The notes beneath the pieces were generated by a model. It worked only from the letters and a program-made list of their open reading frames with translations, ran no database searches and was not told the origin of the DNA. A stretch of DNA of 64,000 nucleotides from Bretschneidera sinensis (lineage: Eukaryota > Streptophyta > Magnoliopsida > Brassicales > Akaniaceae), in the NCBI GenBank assembly GCA_023935145.1, contig CM043703.1:19641227-19705226 (forward strand), in the 5' to 3' direction. Shown here one piece after another: positions 1 through 11,623 of the stretch. Position 1 is the first letter of the stretch. Each line of letters begins with the position of its first letter. The position numbers and the translations under genes were made by a program.

Positions 1-699
1 AGAACAAACCACAACTGCAAAAGTCAGCTCAAACTGATATTTTATTTATCCCCCGGTGGGCGCTGCTGTGAATGGCACATGCTTAAAACAGTCACATCTT
101 TCAAAATGCAAACAAACATTGAGGCTAAGCCTAGCCCATTCGAACGCTGCCTCAGCTAAACAGATTAAAGATCAATTCAAGGTGGCCTATTAGCCAAAGT
201 TTAGGACTGTGAACCCCCAAAGTTGCAGAACGAGAAAAAAATTGTAGAAGAAAGCAATTATATATCTGGTGTAGGTTAGTCTTTTTCGGTACAGTTACAA
301 AATCTTTCTTTTCCACTCAATTTTTTCGAAAATGACATTCCTGATTTCTCCTTTATGCGTGCACATGATCTCACTGGATCGTTATACTTTTAATGATTTT
401 GTAGTAGTTAATTATCGAGGGCTTATATAACTAAACAACAATCCTGCAAGGTATAAGAACAATACAAATGACAGTTGAATAGATTGCTATCCTCAGTTGC
501 AATTGTATGGGTAAGTATAATTAAATTTATTACATTAAGTTTGTCCAATCAAGGGAACTTAGTTCCAATCAGTTGCATTTGCTTTCTTGATTCTCAGTCA
601 TTCGCTGAAGTACTTTGATTGGTTTACAAGGTAAGGATGTTGTTGAAGGACAGGCTCCCAATAATCAGAAATATTCAGGTTTTAAGTATGTTCAATAAG

Positions 700-1037
700 A
701 AGTAAATGAGGAAGTTAGAAACTGGCAAACGAAAAGCGTGGCCAGTTGTGCCAGGTATTCTGAGCGTATTCCCATTATTCATGAACACTTTATTCCATAA
801 GAAGTTATCTCATGAGAGGTTAGATCAATGGGGGATTTCCGGGTGCTTCTGTCATTTTTTGATAAAGAAATGCATGACTCGCTGATGGATGGGGGTGTGT
901 GGTTTAGCACATGATTCACTAAGGAGCCCTCTATGATCGTTAGTGAAAGATTTGTGTGGATGCATTGTGGAGGCATTCAACTTCTGGCTTGAAATTGTAA
1001 AATTATTAAACAAATAGCAGACTTGTTTGGCTGTTTC
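700..1037 (+). pseudogene. Decayed DUF4283-like reading frame, left part (copy 1)
   Basis: One forward frame reads, with stops, a stretch resembling the plant DUF4283/retroelement N-terminal domain: a GDFRVLLSFFDKE block followed by SERFVWMHCGGIQLLA and IIKQIADLFG, which match the usual pattern of a beta strand, an ER(I/L)VWV-C-G-P segment and an (A/S)-x-FG end. In-frame stops interrupt it several times. The homology stops at FGCF, exactly where the LTR begins at 1038. Downstream of the LTR, a TRVVEESLE segment (about 3990-4015) could be its continuation. The family call is by motif memory and tentative. Confidence 0.4.
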
Positions 1038-3879
1038 TGTAGATCCCTCTTTTTTGTAGAACTTGTGTTATTTTGATATACATTATGTTAATATTGAAAC
1101 TAAATGTTTGTATTATAGTGCCTTGGCCTATTGTTCAAAGAAATGACTATAGGTATATATTTCAAAGGGGTATTTTGATGGAAATTAAATAAATTTGGTA
1201 TTGTTTTGCTAAAAAAAAAAAAAAAGTGATAAAGGGGGGTCTTCGTTTAATTAGTTGAAAAAAGAGAGGAAGGGACTCGCAGTTTCTTAAAAGAAAAGGA
1301 GAAGTGCAAAAGGGTAAAAGACCAAGAGGGGAGTAAATAAAGCCTAGTCTACATAGAATGCACTAGAAAACTCATTTGGTCTTCTTCATTTGCGGCAGAG
1401 GAGAGGGAGACAAGAGAGAGAGCAAAGTTTTATTAAGCTTTTGGAGAAAAACCCATTTTTTCCATCAAACCAAAACACCATCACGTCAAGTTCTTTTGCC
1501 CCCAAACCTTGACCACCTCCTAATGCCATCTTCCTCAACCGTCCGGCCAGGGAGGTGGGTCTCGACGAGTAGGCCACGGCGATTCCTGTCCTACACGCGC
1601 GAGACAGGGAAGGAAAATCTAACTTGTTTCGTGGCTTTTTCACATGCAGAAATTGAGGTATTTTCGAAAGGTGATCAACTACAAACATAAACTAGACTTC
1701 TTCAAGTTGATGTTTTGCTTTTGTTTAAAGTCATTTGGATTTAATATGATGAAGTTATGAATTTTTTAAATTTGAAGATTCTATGGTGAAATTCAGTTAA
1801 AAGTTTTAATTTGGTTCTTGTATAACATAATCTTGAGCTGCGTATTATTAGAGAATTATGCTTTGGGCTGAAAGTTTGAAAACCTTGTAGGAATTAAAAG
1901 AACTCTCTCTAGGTAAGAGAGTTTCTCTATTTGGAATTAATGTGCAGAAAAAATATTTTTTTTATTCCTGTTAGAATTTTTAGTAACTACTCTAAGTTGA
2001 GTTTTGAAATTAAAGTCTATATAAATTGCTAATTCTATGATATGAAGATGGGTAGATTTGAATGAAATCTTTTAGTTAGAAAAGTTTGAAGTGAGTAATG
2101 GATGCTTTGGTAACAAAATTATAGAAAATGAAGATTTGGAAAATAAAGGAAAAAAGTCGATTTGAGTAATGTTATTACCTAAGAAGTTGAAATTTTCTTC
2201 TCTTTTAAATTGAAATTTTGATTATGTAATTGAAGAGTATCATTTTTTTAGTATGAATCTCAAACTTGGGTAAGGAAAGAATAAGGAAAGAAGTAAAGAA
2301 TGAAGAAAAAATGAAGAAAGGTGACAAAAGAGAGAATGAAACTTTTAGTACTATTTTCTTTTGCTTATATGTGTAACTAAATAAAATGAATGGTTGCTTA
2401 TTAAGTGTTTGCTGTTTTAAATACTATACTAAATGATATATATTTGTTTGTATAAATCTTTAGGTGCAATTGACAAACATAATAAGGGCAAAAGAATAAT
2501 CCGAGACTAAATTGCGACGCATCGAAGGTGAGTTTCATATTACTCTTAGTAAGCATAATGAAATGAATGATCATGAAAGTGCCTTGACAGTTTGATGATA
2601 ATTTTATTGACGCGTATACATAAAGAAATGATAATAGAAACATTACGATATGTTGGAAAATATGTTTTGGATTGAATGATGGTGATATGTTTGATTGTGG
2701 ATTGTGTGTTGAGATAATTGTTGCATTACAAGAAAATAATTTGTAATAAGATAATGGAAAGAATGATCTTGGAAAGGATATGATCCCACCTTGTGTAGGT
2801 TGTGACCTAGGTGAAAGGGATCCGAAAATGATAATACCTCACCTAGTGTAGGTTGCGACCTAAGTGGAGGAAATGGATGAATCTCGCCTAGTTCAGGTTG
2901 TACCTAGGTGGAGAAGATTATAATACCTCGCCCAGTGCAGGTTATGGCCTTAGTGGAGGGAATGACTGAATCTCACCTAGCGTAGGTTGTACCTAGGTGG
3001 AGAAGATTATGGGACCCCGCCTAGAGTAAGTTATTACCTAGGTGGTGGGGATTTTATGAAATGAAAATGCTAAATGTACCGGTACATGGGGAGATGTCCC
3101 GTCATGATATAAATAAGGTCAAGAAATGGAGTAAATTTTAATATTTAAATAAATTATCGTTCTTAGCATTTGCATTGCATGGTATCTTTATTAGAATGGT
3201 AATGTTGAGTTATTAAACATTAAATGATTGAAGTCTCCAATGATTGGTATATAAGGTTCAACTATGCAATGGAAGTATACTTTGTACTTTCGTAATAAAT
3301 CTTAGACATGACTTTTATGAAATACAAGTGTTAAGTTCTTTGATAATTTATTTTATTCTAAAGAAAGACAAATGTTAGAATTTTTTTACATTATTGTGGA
3401 TATAGTAACCGTTAATCTGAGTAAAATGGTTACTCACTGAGCTCTTTAGCTAATTCTTTATATATATATATCACACAAAAATCCTTTTGAACTTTGGAGA
3501 TATCAAGTGAACGAGAGATTAAAAGAAAATTCTCTTAGGTGGATTGCAAGCAAAGAGTTTGTTAATTATTTTTTTTTCAATAATGAATGTACAAGTTATG
3601 TTTATATGTCTCCATTTTTGGAATGATGTATAATTTAGTTTAATTTGGATGTGGAAAATGGAAAAGGTTGCATATTTGTAGACATTTGGTTTTATCCAAG
3701 AATACTTTGTATAAACTGTAAGTGAAGCTATGGTTGTATTTATATGTGTAAAATAAATCATAGAATTTACTAGTAAGATCCAGGTCACGGTTTTCTCCAG
3801 TTTTAAGTGCTCAATGTTCGAAGGTAATGGTGCCATTACGAACGGACCCATGCGGTTTTTTCGGGATAGGGTCGTTACA
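1038..3879 (+). mobile_element. Solo LTR, Ty3-gypsy type (copy 1)
   Basis: The right end, GGGTCGTTACA at 3869-3879, closely resembles the end of the long gypsy LTR at 48483 (GGGTCGTTACA), and the segment TTACTCACTGAGCTC near 3430 resembles TTTACTGAGCTTGTGAAGCTC in that LTR. A 5-bp GTTTC at 1033-1037 is repeated at 3880-3884, giving a target duplication around a TGTAGATCCC...GGTCGTTACA element. The ends are partly inverted copies of each other (TGTAGATCCC versus TGTAACGACCC), as is common in this lineage. No internal coding region follows, so it is a solo LTR. The left edge is less certain than the right. Confidence 0.6.
2781..3050. repeat. Minisatellite of hairpin-forming units (copy 1)
   Basis: Six degenerate units of about 45-55 bp lie in tandem. 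Each has the form CACCTAG-TGTAGGTTG-GACCTAGGTGGA followed by an AAGATTAT-like spacer. CACCTAG and CTAGGTG in each unit are inverted, so every unit can fold into a short hairpin. The array sits inside the solo LTR. No coding role is apparent. Confidence 0.8.
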
Positions 3880-3884
3880 GTTTC

Positions 3885-5020
3885 ATTTCCATGAATTCTA
3901 GAAATTAGCAATGTGTAAGTTTGTCCCGCTAAGGTCCGTACAATTAATTAGACTATCAAAGTAATTATGGATGGTTCAATCTTCTACTAGAGTGGTGGAA
4001 GAATCACTAGAACTTTTCCTTAATTTTCCTACTGATAAAAAATTTAGCATGAAGTGTGGAGCGTCGTTGGATGATTGTTATTCTATAACAAGTGTTCCTC
4101 AACAAGAGATCAAGGATGGTGGCTTTGGCAGGTTCAGATGATATGGCTGCTAATAATGAAGTCATGCTTCATAGAGATTCTCTAACGTAAGCATTCGCCA
4201 TTTGTAGGAAGGAAAAAGTTAGTTCTAACGAAACTTGACAAAAATTTGAATGGTCACTCACGTAAAAGAATGGCGAGAACTTCCAGGAAGGCCTAATATT
4301 AGTGAGAGGCACTTGAGGCTTAACGTACTACCTCTACTCATAACAAGGAAAAATCTACTAACACTTGGTTAAAGTAGTTAACACTCGATAATATAGAGCT
4401 CTGCAAATGTGATGCGTGCTTTTTGTTTTTAATTTTTTAGCTTTGGTTCTTGTCACACTGGTTTTTATTCCCTTTATTATCAATACGACGCTTGTCCTTC
4501 AATATATATATTTACTTATAATTACATAATTAGTAGAAAAAAGAATTTGAATTTTTTTTTGTTTAATTCTCTTTAGTCTGATGTAATTCATTTAATATCT
4601 TGTACTTGACCAATGTTAGTTTGACAAGCAATTCATTCTTCATTTTTTTTTAAATATCGTTAATTTGGACTTCTAGTTGGGTTTTCTCGAATTTCATTAA
4701 AGGTTGGGTTTGGGTGCTCAAAATTTCAAAGTTGTTTGGGTTAGGGTTATTTCAGGTTTTAGGTAAGAGCCATATCGAATTTTGAGTGACTCGAGTCGGG
4801 TTCAAATTCAATAATATTATTTTAATTTATTTTATTAGCTTATCTGATAGGTCAGGATGAGTTTTCTAGTCCTGATAGATTTTATCACGTCTTCTTAGTA
4901 TACGTGTGCATGTGCGTGGGAGATAAAACATAATTGAATTAATGATGATAAATACAATGAATTCAATGTGATAGAAACTGAAGAAACATCTTAAATGGTA
5001 AATGCACTTCACCTTGTCTT
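3885..5020. other. No gene seen; upstream region of cysteine-rich gene
   Basis: AT-rich sequence between the solo LTR and the cysteine-rich gene. The first part may contain the right-hand remnant of the DUF4283-like frame. The remainder (about 4400-5020) has poly-T tracts and serves as the upstream region of the gene at 5118. No open frame with recognisable similarity was found. The same holds for 9701-10840 in copy 2. Confidence 0.6.
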
Positions 5021-5027
5021 TGTAAAC

Positions 5028-5036
5028 CTATAAATA
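5028..5036 (+). promoter_or_regulatory. TATA box of cysteine-rich gene, copy 1
   Basis: CTATAAATA lies 90 bp before the ATG at 5118. With transcription starting about 30 bp downstream, the leader would be about 50-60 nt. Position and sequence fit a plant TATA box. Confidence 0.55.
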
Positions 5037-5117
5037 AACATTTTTTTCTTGTAATTTAATCATATCAAAAGATCTTTCATCATCTAAAGCACAGGCAAAT
5101 AAGTAGTATTAAATACC

Positions 5118-5489
5118 ATGACAAGTCTAAATATCAATTCAGTTACGATGATCATGTTTATGGCAGGTATAGCAATTTTGGTCTCGCATGGGTTTGCACA
5201 ACAAGACATCATCGACAAACAACATTGCAAAACCCGGATGGACCTAAAATGTGCTATGGAGATTTTTCAAAATATATTTTGGGATCCGAAAAAAGTAATT
5301 ATAGGTAAACAATGCTGCCAAAAACTTTTGGGCATGAATGAAGTTTGCCATAATGCGTTCGTAGAACTGCAGGTCAACAGAAAACGTTATAAGGGAAAGG
5401 CATCTGAATACCGAAAAAATGGAAAACGAGCATGGAAAAAATGTGTGTCGATTCTGGGTAAGGTTCCAGGTGCTTCTTTAAAGAAATAG
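5118..5489 (+). CDS. Secreted six-cysteine protein, prolamin-like (ECA1 type), copy 1
   Basis: A 123-residue, intronless protein. Residues 1-27 form a signal peptide (hydrophobic stretch MIMFMAGIAILVSHGFA, cleavage likely before QQD), so the product should enter the secretory pathway. The mature part has six cysteines at 37, 45, 66, 67, 77 and 109, including an adjacent CC pair; C-x7-C-x20-CC-x9-C-x31-C resembles the plant prolamin-like domain of the ECA1/EC1 gametogenesis families. The C-terminal third is strongly basic (RKRYKGK, RKNGKRAWKK). Members of these families are often expressed in egg cells, embryo sacs or seeds and act as secreted signals; that role is inferred from the family. 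An identical copy lies at 10934. The family assignment rests on cysteine spacing and size, not on a search. Confidence 0.8.
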   Translation: MTSLNINSVTMIMFMAGIAILVSHGFAQQDIIDKQHCKTRMDLKCAMEIFQNIFWDPKKVIIGKQCCQKLLGMNEVCHNAFVELQVNRKRYKGKASEYRKNGKRAWKKCVSILGKVPGASLKK

Positions 5490-5807
5490 GTTTGATTATG
5501 TTGAAACATTGAAGAGTACTAATTGTAAAAATAATATTTTCATTCCTTTTGATGGAATTATATAAAAGGCATGCCTTTATTTATGAAACTTGTCGTTTAC
5601 CTGCTTTCACCATAAAGTAGAGAAGAATGATTGTGTCACAAAGAATAAAAGCAAATAAAAAAGCGAATAAATTTATGCGGAAAAAAATCACACAAATTTG
5701 ATTCGGCCACCTCAATTTTTTTAAGAATTTTATTAATTCAGTTGGATCATTAGAATTTAAATTCAAACGAAAAATGTAATTAATTTATGAATTTATTATA
5801 GGAAATT
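5490..5807. other. 3' flank of cysteine-rich gene; no further gene
   Basis: A/T-rich sequence after the stop codon, including TATATAAAAGGCATGCC and TTTATTTATG, which may serve polyadenylation. No convincing open frame. The same applies to 11306-11623. Confidence 0.5.
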
Positions 5808-6506
5808 AGAACAAACCACAACTGCAAAAGTCAGCTCAAACTGATATTTTATTTATCCCCCGGTGGGCGCTGCTGTGAATGGCACATGCTTAAAACAGTC
5901 ACATCTTTCAAAATGCAAACAAACATTGAGGCTAAGCCTAGCCCATTCGAACGCTGCCTCAGCTAAACAGATTAAAGATCAATTCAAGGTGGCCTATTAG
6001 CCAAAGTTTAGGACTGTGAACCCCCAAAGTTGCAGAACGAGAAAAAAATTGTAGAAGAAAGCAATTATATATCTGGTGTAGGTTAGTCTTTTTCGGTACA
6101 GTTACAAAATCTTTCTTTTCCACTCAATTTTTTCGAAAATGACATTCCTGATTTCTCCTTTATGCGTGCACATGATCTCACTGGATCGTTATACTTTTAA
6201 TGATTTTGTAGTAGTTAATTATCGAGGGCTTATATAACTAAACAACAATCCTGCAAGGTATAAGAACAATACAAATGACAGTTGAATAGATTGCTATCCT
6301 CAGTTGCAATTGTATGGGTAAGTATAATTAAATTTATTACATTAAGTTTGTCCAATCAAGGGAACTTAGTTCCAATCAGTTGCATTTGCTTTCTTGATTC
6401 TCAGTCATTCGCTGAAGTACTTTGATTGGTTTACAAGGTAAGGATGTTGTTGAAGGACAGGCTCCCAATAATCAGAAATATTCAGGTTTTAAGTATGTTC
6501 AATAAG

Positions 6507-6844
6507 AAGTAAATGAGGAAGTTAGAAACTGGCAAACGAAAAGCGTGGCCAGTTGTGCCAGGTATTCTGAGCGTATTCCCATTATTCATGAACACTTTAT
6601 TCCATAAGAAGTTATCTCATGAGAGGTTAGATCAATGGGGGATTTCCGGGTGCTTCTGTCATTTTTTGATAAAGAAATGCATGACTCGCTGATGGATGGG
6701 GGTGTGTGGTTTAGCACATGATTCACTAAGGAGCCCTCTATGATCGTTAGTGAAAGATTTGTGTGGATGCATTGTGGAGGCATTCAACTTCTGGCTTGAA
6801 ATTGTAAAATTATTAAACAAATAGCAGACTTGTTTGGCTGTTTC
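6507..6844 (+). pseudogene. Decayed DUF4283-like reading frame, left part (copy 2)
   Basis: This is the copy-2 counterpart of the fragment at 700-1037, with the same stops and the same interruption by the LTR at 6845. The shared stops show that the decay preceded the tandem duplication. Confidence 0.4.
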
Positions 6845-9695
6845 TGTAGATCCCTCTTTTTTGTAGAACTTGTGTTATTTTGATATACATTATGTTAATA
6901 TTGAAACTAAATGTTTGTATTATAGTGCCTTGGCCTATTGTTCAAAGAAATGACTATAGGTATATATTTCAAAGGGGTATTTTGATGGAAATTAAATAAA
7001 TTTGGTATTGTTTTGCTCGAAAAAAAAAAAAAAAAAAAAGTGATAAAGGGGGGTCTTCGTTTAATTAGTTGAAAAAAGAGAGGAAGGGACTCGCAGTTTC
7101 TTAAAAGAAAAGGAGAAGTGCAAAAGGGTAAAAGACCAAGAGGGGAGTAAATAAAGCCTAGTCTACATAGAATGCACTAGAAAACTCATTTGGTCTTCTT
7201 CATTTGCGGCAGAGGAGAGGGAGACAAGAGAGAGAGCAAAGTTTTATTAAGCTTTTGGAGAAAAACCCATTTTTTCCATCAAACCAAAACACCATCACGT
7301 CAAGTTCTTTTGCCCCCAAACCTTGACCACCTCCTAATGCCATCTTCCTCAACCGTCCGGCCAGGGAGGTGGGTCTCGACGAGTAGGCCACGGCGATTCC
7401 TGTCCTACACGCGCGAGACAGGGAAGGAAAATCTAACTTGTTTCGTGGCTTTTTCACATGCAGAAATTGAGGTATTTTCGAAAGGTGATCAACTACAAAC
7501 ATAAACTAGACTTCTTCAAGTTGATGTTTTGCTTTTGTTTAAAGTCATTTGGATTTAATATGATGAAGTTATGAATTTTTTAAATTTGAAGATTTTATGG
7601 TGAAATTCAGTTAAAAGTTTTAATTTGGTTCTTGTATAACATAATCTTGAGCTGCGTATTATTAGAGAATTATGCTTTGGGCTGAAAGTTTGAAAACCTT
7701 GTAGGAATTAAAAGAACTCTCTCTAGGTAAGAGAGTTTCTCTATTTGGAATTAATGTGCAGAAAAAATATTTTTTTTATTCCTGTTAGAATTTTTAGTAA
7801 CTACTCTAAGTTGAGTTTTGAAATTAAAGTCTATATAAATTGCTAATTCTATGATATGAAGATGGGTAGATTTGAATGAAATCTTTTAGTTAGAAAAGTT
7901 TGAAGTGAGTAATGGATGCTTTGGTAACAAAATTATAGAAAATGAAGATTTGGAAAATAAAGGAAAAAAGTCGATTTGAGTAATGTTATTACCTAAGAAG
8001 TTGAAATTTTCTTCTCTTTTAAATTGAAATTTTGATTATGTAATTGAAGAGTATCATTTTTTTAGTATGAATCTCAAACTTGGGTAAGGAAAGAATAAGG
8101 AAAGAAGTAAAGAATGAAGAAAAAATGAAGAAAGGTGACAAAAGAGAGAATGAAACTTTTAGTACTATTTTCTTTTGCTTATATGTGTAACTAAATAAAA
8201 TGAATGGTTGCTTATTAAGTGTTTGCTGTTTTAAATACTATACTAAATGATATATATTTGTTTGTATAAATCTTTAGGTGCAATTGACAAACATAATAAG
8301 GGCAAAAGAATAATCCGAGACTAAATTGCGACGCATCGAAGGTGAGTTTCATATTACTCTTAGTAAGCATAATGAAATGAATGATCATGAAAGTGCCTTG
8401 ACAGTTTGATGATAATTTTATTGACGCGTATACATAAAGAAATGATAATAGAAACATTACGATATGTTGGAAAATATGTTTTGGATTGAATGATGGTGAT
8501 ATGTTTGATTGTGGATTGTGTGTTGAGATAATTGTTGCATTACAAGAAAATAATTTGTAATAAGATAATGGAAAGAATGATCTTGGAAAGGATATGATCC
8601 CACCTTGTGTAGGTTGTGACCTAGGTGAAAGGGATCCGAAAATGATAATACCTCACCTAGTGTAGGTTGCGACCTAAGTGGAGGAAATGGATGAATCTCG
8701 CCTAGTTCAGGTTGTACCTAGGTGGAGAAGATTATAATACCTCGCCCAGTGCAGGTTATGGCCTTAGTGGAGGGAATGACTGAATCTCACCTAGCGTAGG
8801 TTGTACCTAGGTGGAGAAGATTATGGGACCCCGCCTAGAGTAAGTTATTACCTAGGTGGTGGGGATTTTATGAAATGAAAATGCTAAATGTACCGGTACA
8901 TGGGGAGATGTCCCGTCATGATATAAATAAGGTCAAGAAATGGAGTAAATTTTAATATTTAAATAAATTATCGTTCTTAGCATTTGCATTGCATGGTATC
9001 TTTATTAGAATGGTAATGTTGAGTTATTAAACATTAAATGATTGAAGTCTCCAATGATTGGTATATAAGGTTCAACTATGCAATGGAAGTATACTTTGTA
9101 CTTTCGTAATAAATCTTAGACATGACTTTTATGAAATACAAGTGTTAAGTTCTTTGATAATTTATTTTATTCTAAAGAAAGACAAATGTTAGAATTTTTT
9201 TACATTATTGTGGATATAGTAACCGTTAATCTGAGTAAAATGGTTACTCACTGAGCTCTTTAGCTAATTCTTTATATATATATATATCACACAAAAATCC
9301 TTTTGAACTTTGGAGATATCAAGTGAACGAGAGATTAAAAGAAAATTCTCTTAGGTGGATTGCAAGCAAAGAGTTTGTTAATTATTTTTTTTTCAATAAT
9401 GAATGTACAAGTTATGTTTATATGTCTCCATTTTTGGAATGATGTATAATTTAGTTTAATTTGGATGTGGAAAATGGAAAAGGTTGCATATTTGTAGACA
9501 TTTGGTTTTATCCAAGAATACTTTGTATAAACTGTAAGTGAAGCTATGGTTGTATTTATATGTGTAAAATAAATCATAGAATTTACTAGTAAGATCCAGG
9601 TCACGGTTTTCTCCAGTTTTAAGTGCTCAATGTTCGAAGGTAATGGTGCCATTACGAACGGACCCATGCGGTTTTTTCGGGATAGGGTCGTTACA
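6845..9695 (+). mobile_element. Solo LTR, Ty3-gypsy type (copy 2)
   Basis: Duplicate of the solo LTR at 1038-3879, with the same GTTTC flanks (6840-6844 and 9696-9700). It is 9 bp longer because of the A-run and TA-run differences. It was copied with the 5.8-kb unit, not by transposition. Confidence 0.6.
8595..8864. repeat. Minisatellite of hairpin-forming units (copy 2)
   Basis: Same array as at 2781-3050, in the second 5.8-kb unit, apparently unchanged in unit number and sequence. Confidence 0.8.
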
Positions 9696-10843
9696 GTTTC
9701 ATTTCCATGAATTCTAGAAATTAGCAATGTGTAAGTTTGTCCCGCTAAGGTCCGTACAATTAATTAGACTATCAAAGTAATTATGGATGGTTCAATCTTC
9801 TACTAGAGTGGTGGAAGAATCACTAGAACTTTTCCTTAATTTTCCTACTGATAAAAAATTTAGCATGAAGTGTGGAGCGTCGTTGGATGATTGTTATTCT
9901 ATAACAAGTGTTCCTCAACAAGAGATCAAGGATGGTGGCTTTGGCAGGTTCAGATGATATGGCTGCTAATAATGAAGTCATGCTTCATAGAGATTCTCTA
10001 ACGTAAGCATTCGCCATTTGTAGGAAGGAAAAAGTTAGTTCTAACGAAACTTGACAAAAATTTGAATGGTCACTCACGTAAAAGAATGGCGAGAACTTCC
10101 AGGAAGGCCTAATATTAGTGAGAGGCACTTGAGGCTTAACGTACTACCTCTACTCATAACAAGGAAAAATCTACTAACACTTGGTTAAAGTAGTTAACAC
10201 TCGATAATATAGAGCTCTGCAAATGTGATGCGTGCTTTTTGTTTTTAATTTTTTAGCTTTGGTTCTTGTCACACTGGTTTTTATTCCCTTTATTATCAAT
10301 ACGACGCTTGTCCTTCAATATATATATTTACTTATAATTACATAATTAGTAGAAAAAAGAATTTGAATTTTTTTTTGTTTAATTCTCTTTAGTCTGATGT
10401 AATTCATTTAATATCTTGTACTTGACCAATGTTAGTTTGACAAGCAATTCATTCTTCATTTTTTTTTAAATATCGTTAATTTGGACTTCTAGTTGGGTTT
10501 TCTCGAATTTCATTAAAGGTTGGGTTTGGGTGCTCAAAATTTCAAAGTTGTTTGGGTTAGGGTTATTTCAGGTTTTAGGTAAGAGCCATATCGAATTTTG
10601 AGTGACTCGAGTCGGGTTCAAATTCAATAATATTATTTTAATTTATTTTATTAGCTTATCTGATAGGTCAGGATGAGTTTTCTAGTCCTGATAGATTTTA
10701 TCACGTCTTCTTAGTATACGTGTGCATGTGCGTGGGAGATAAAACATAATTGAATTAATGATGATAAATACAATGAATTCAATGTGATAGAAACTGAAGA
10801 AACATCTTAAATGGTAAATGCACTTCACCTTGTCTTTGTAAAC

Positions 10844-10852
10844 CTATAAATA
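10844..10852 (+). promoter_or_regulatory. TATA box of cysteine-rich gene, copy 2
   Basis: CTATAAATA at the same distance (90 bp) from the ATG at 10934 as in copy 1; the upstream region is duplicated with the gene, so both copies should share expression. Confidence 0.55.
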
Positions 10853-10933
10853 AACATTTTTTTCTTGTAATTTAATCATATCAAAAGATCTTTCATCATC
10901 TAAAGCACAGGCAAATAAGTAGTATTAAATACC

Positions 10934-11305
10934 ATGACAAGTCTAAATATCAATTCAGTTACGATGATCATGTTTATGGCAGGTATAGCAATTTTGGTCT
11001 CGCATGGGTTTGCACAACAAGACATCATCGACAAACAACATTGCAAAACCCGGATGGACCTAAAATGTGCTATGGAGATTTTTCAAAATATATTTTGGGA
11101 TCCGAAAAAAGTAATTATAGGTAAACAATGCTGCCAAAAACTTTTGGGCATGAATGAAGTTTGCCATAATGCGTTCGTAGAACTGCAGGTCAACAGAAAA
11201 CGTTATAAGGGAAAGGCATCTGAATACCGAAAAAATGGAAAACGAGCATGGAAAAAATGTGTGTCGATTCTGGGTAAGGTTCCAGGTGCTTCTTTAAAGA
11301 AATAG
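10934..11305 (+). CDS. Secreted six-cysteine protein, prolamin-like (ECA1 type), copy 2
   Basis: The predicted 123-residue protein is identical to that of the gene at 5118, with the same signal peptide, six cysteines and basic C-terminal region, and the flanking promoter and 3' sequence are also duplicated. Two identical intact copies in tandem could raise dosage. Because intergenic and transposon sequence is equally well conserved, the identity says nothing about selection; it reflects recent duplication. Confidence 0.8.
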   Translation: MTSLNINSVTMIMFMAGIAILVSHGFAQQDIIDKQHCKTRMDLKCAMEIFQNIFWDPKKVIIGKQCCQKLLGMNEVCHNAFVELQVNRKRYKGKASEYRKNGKRAWKKCVSILGKVPGASLKK

Positions 11306-11623
11306 GTTTGATTATGTTGAAACATTGAAGAGTACTAATTGTAAAAATAATATTTTCATTCCTTTTGATGGAATTATATAAAAGGCATGCCTTTATTTAT
11401 GAAACTTGTCGTTTACCTGCTTTCACCATAAAGTAGAGAAGAATGATTGTGTCACAAAGAATAAAAGCAAATAAAAAAGCGAATAAATTTATGCGGAAAA
11501 AAATCACACAAATTTGATTCGGCCACCTCAATTTTTTTAAGAATTTTATTAATTCAGTTGGATCATTAGAATTTAAATTCAAACGAAAAATGTAATTAAT
11601 TTATGAATTTATTATAGGAAATT

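Larger units (their letters stand above)
1..5807. repeat. 5.8-kb tandem unit, copy 1
   Basis: The sequence beginning AGAACAAACCACAACTGC at position 1 starts again at 5808 and at 11624, so the first 12.2 kb is a tandem array. By eye the two full copies differ only at an A-run (near 1210 versus 7020), one C/T change (near 1776 versus 7590), one extra TA in a TA-run (near 3465 versus 9281) and little else. The unit contains a decayed DUF4283-like fragment, a solo LTR, a hairpin minisatellite and one secreted cysteine-rich protein gene. The window begins exactly at a unit edge, so the array may continue to the left. Confidence 0.97.
5808..11623. repeat. 5.8-kb tandem unit, copy 2
   Basis: This is the second full copy, offset by 5807 bp at its start and by 5816 bp at its end relative to copy 1; the 9-bp gain comes from a longer A-run and one extra TA. 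All features of copy 1 recur in the same order and orientation, including an identical predicted protein from the cysteine-rich gene. The near identity of non-coding and transposon sequence implies a very recent duplication, gene conversion, or an assembly duplication. Confidence 0.97.

Noticed and set aside
1376..1690. Overlapping 104- and 100-residue open frames on both strands, repeated at 7190-7504
   Set aside because: They lie within the solo LTR, overlap antisense, show no family similarity, and are explained by a locally GC-richer stretch.
10555..10590. Telomere-like GGGTTAGGG word
   Set aside because: Only a single unit is present, also in copy 1, with no array.
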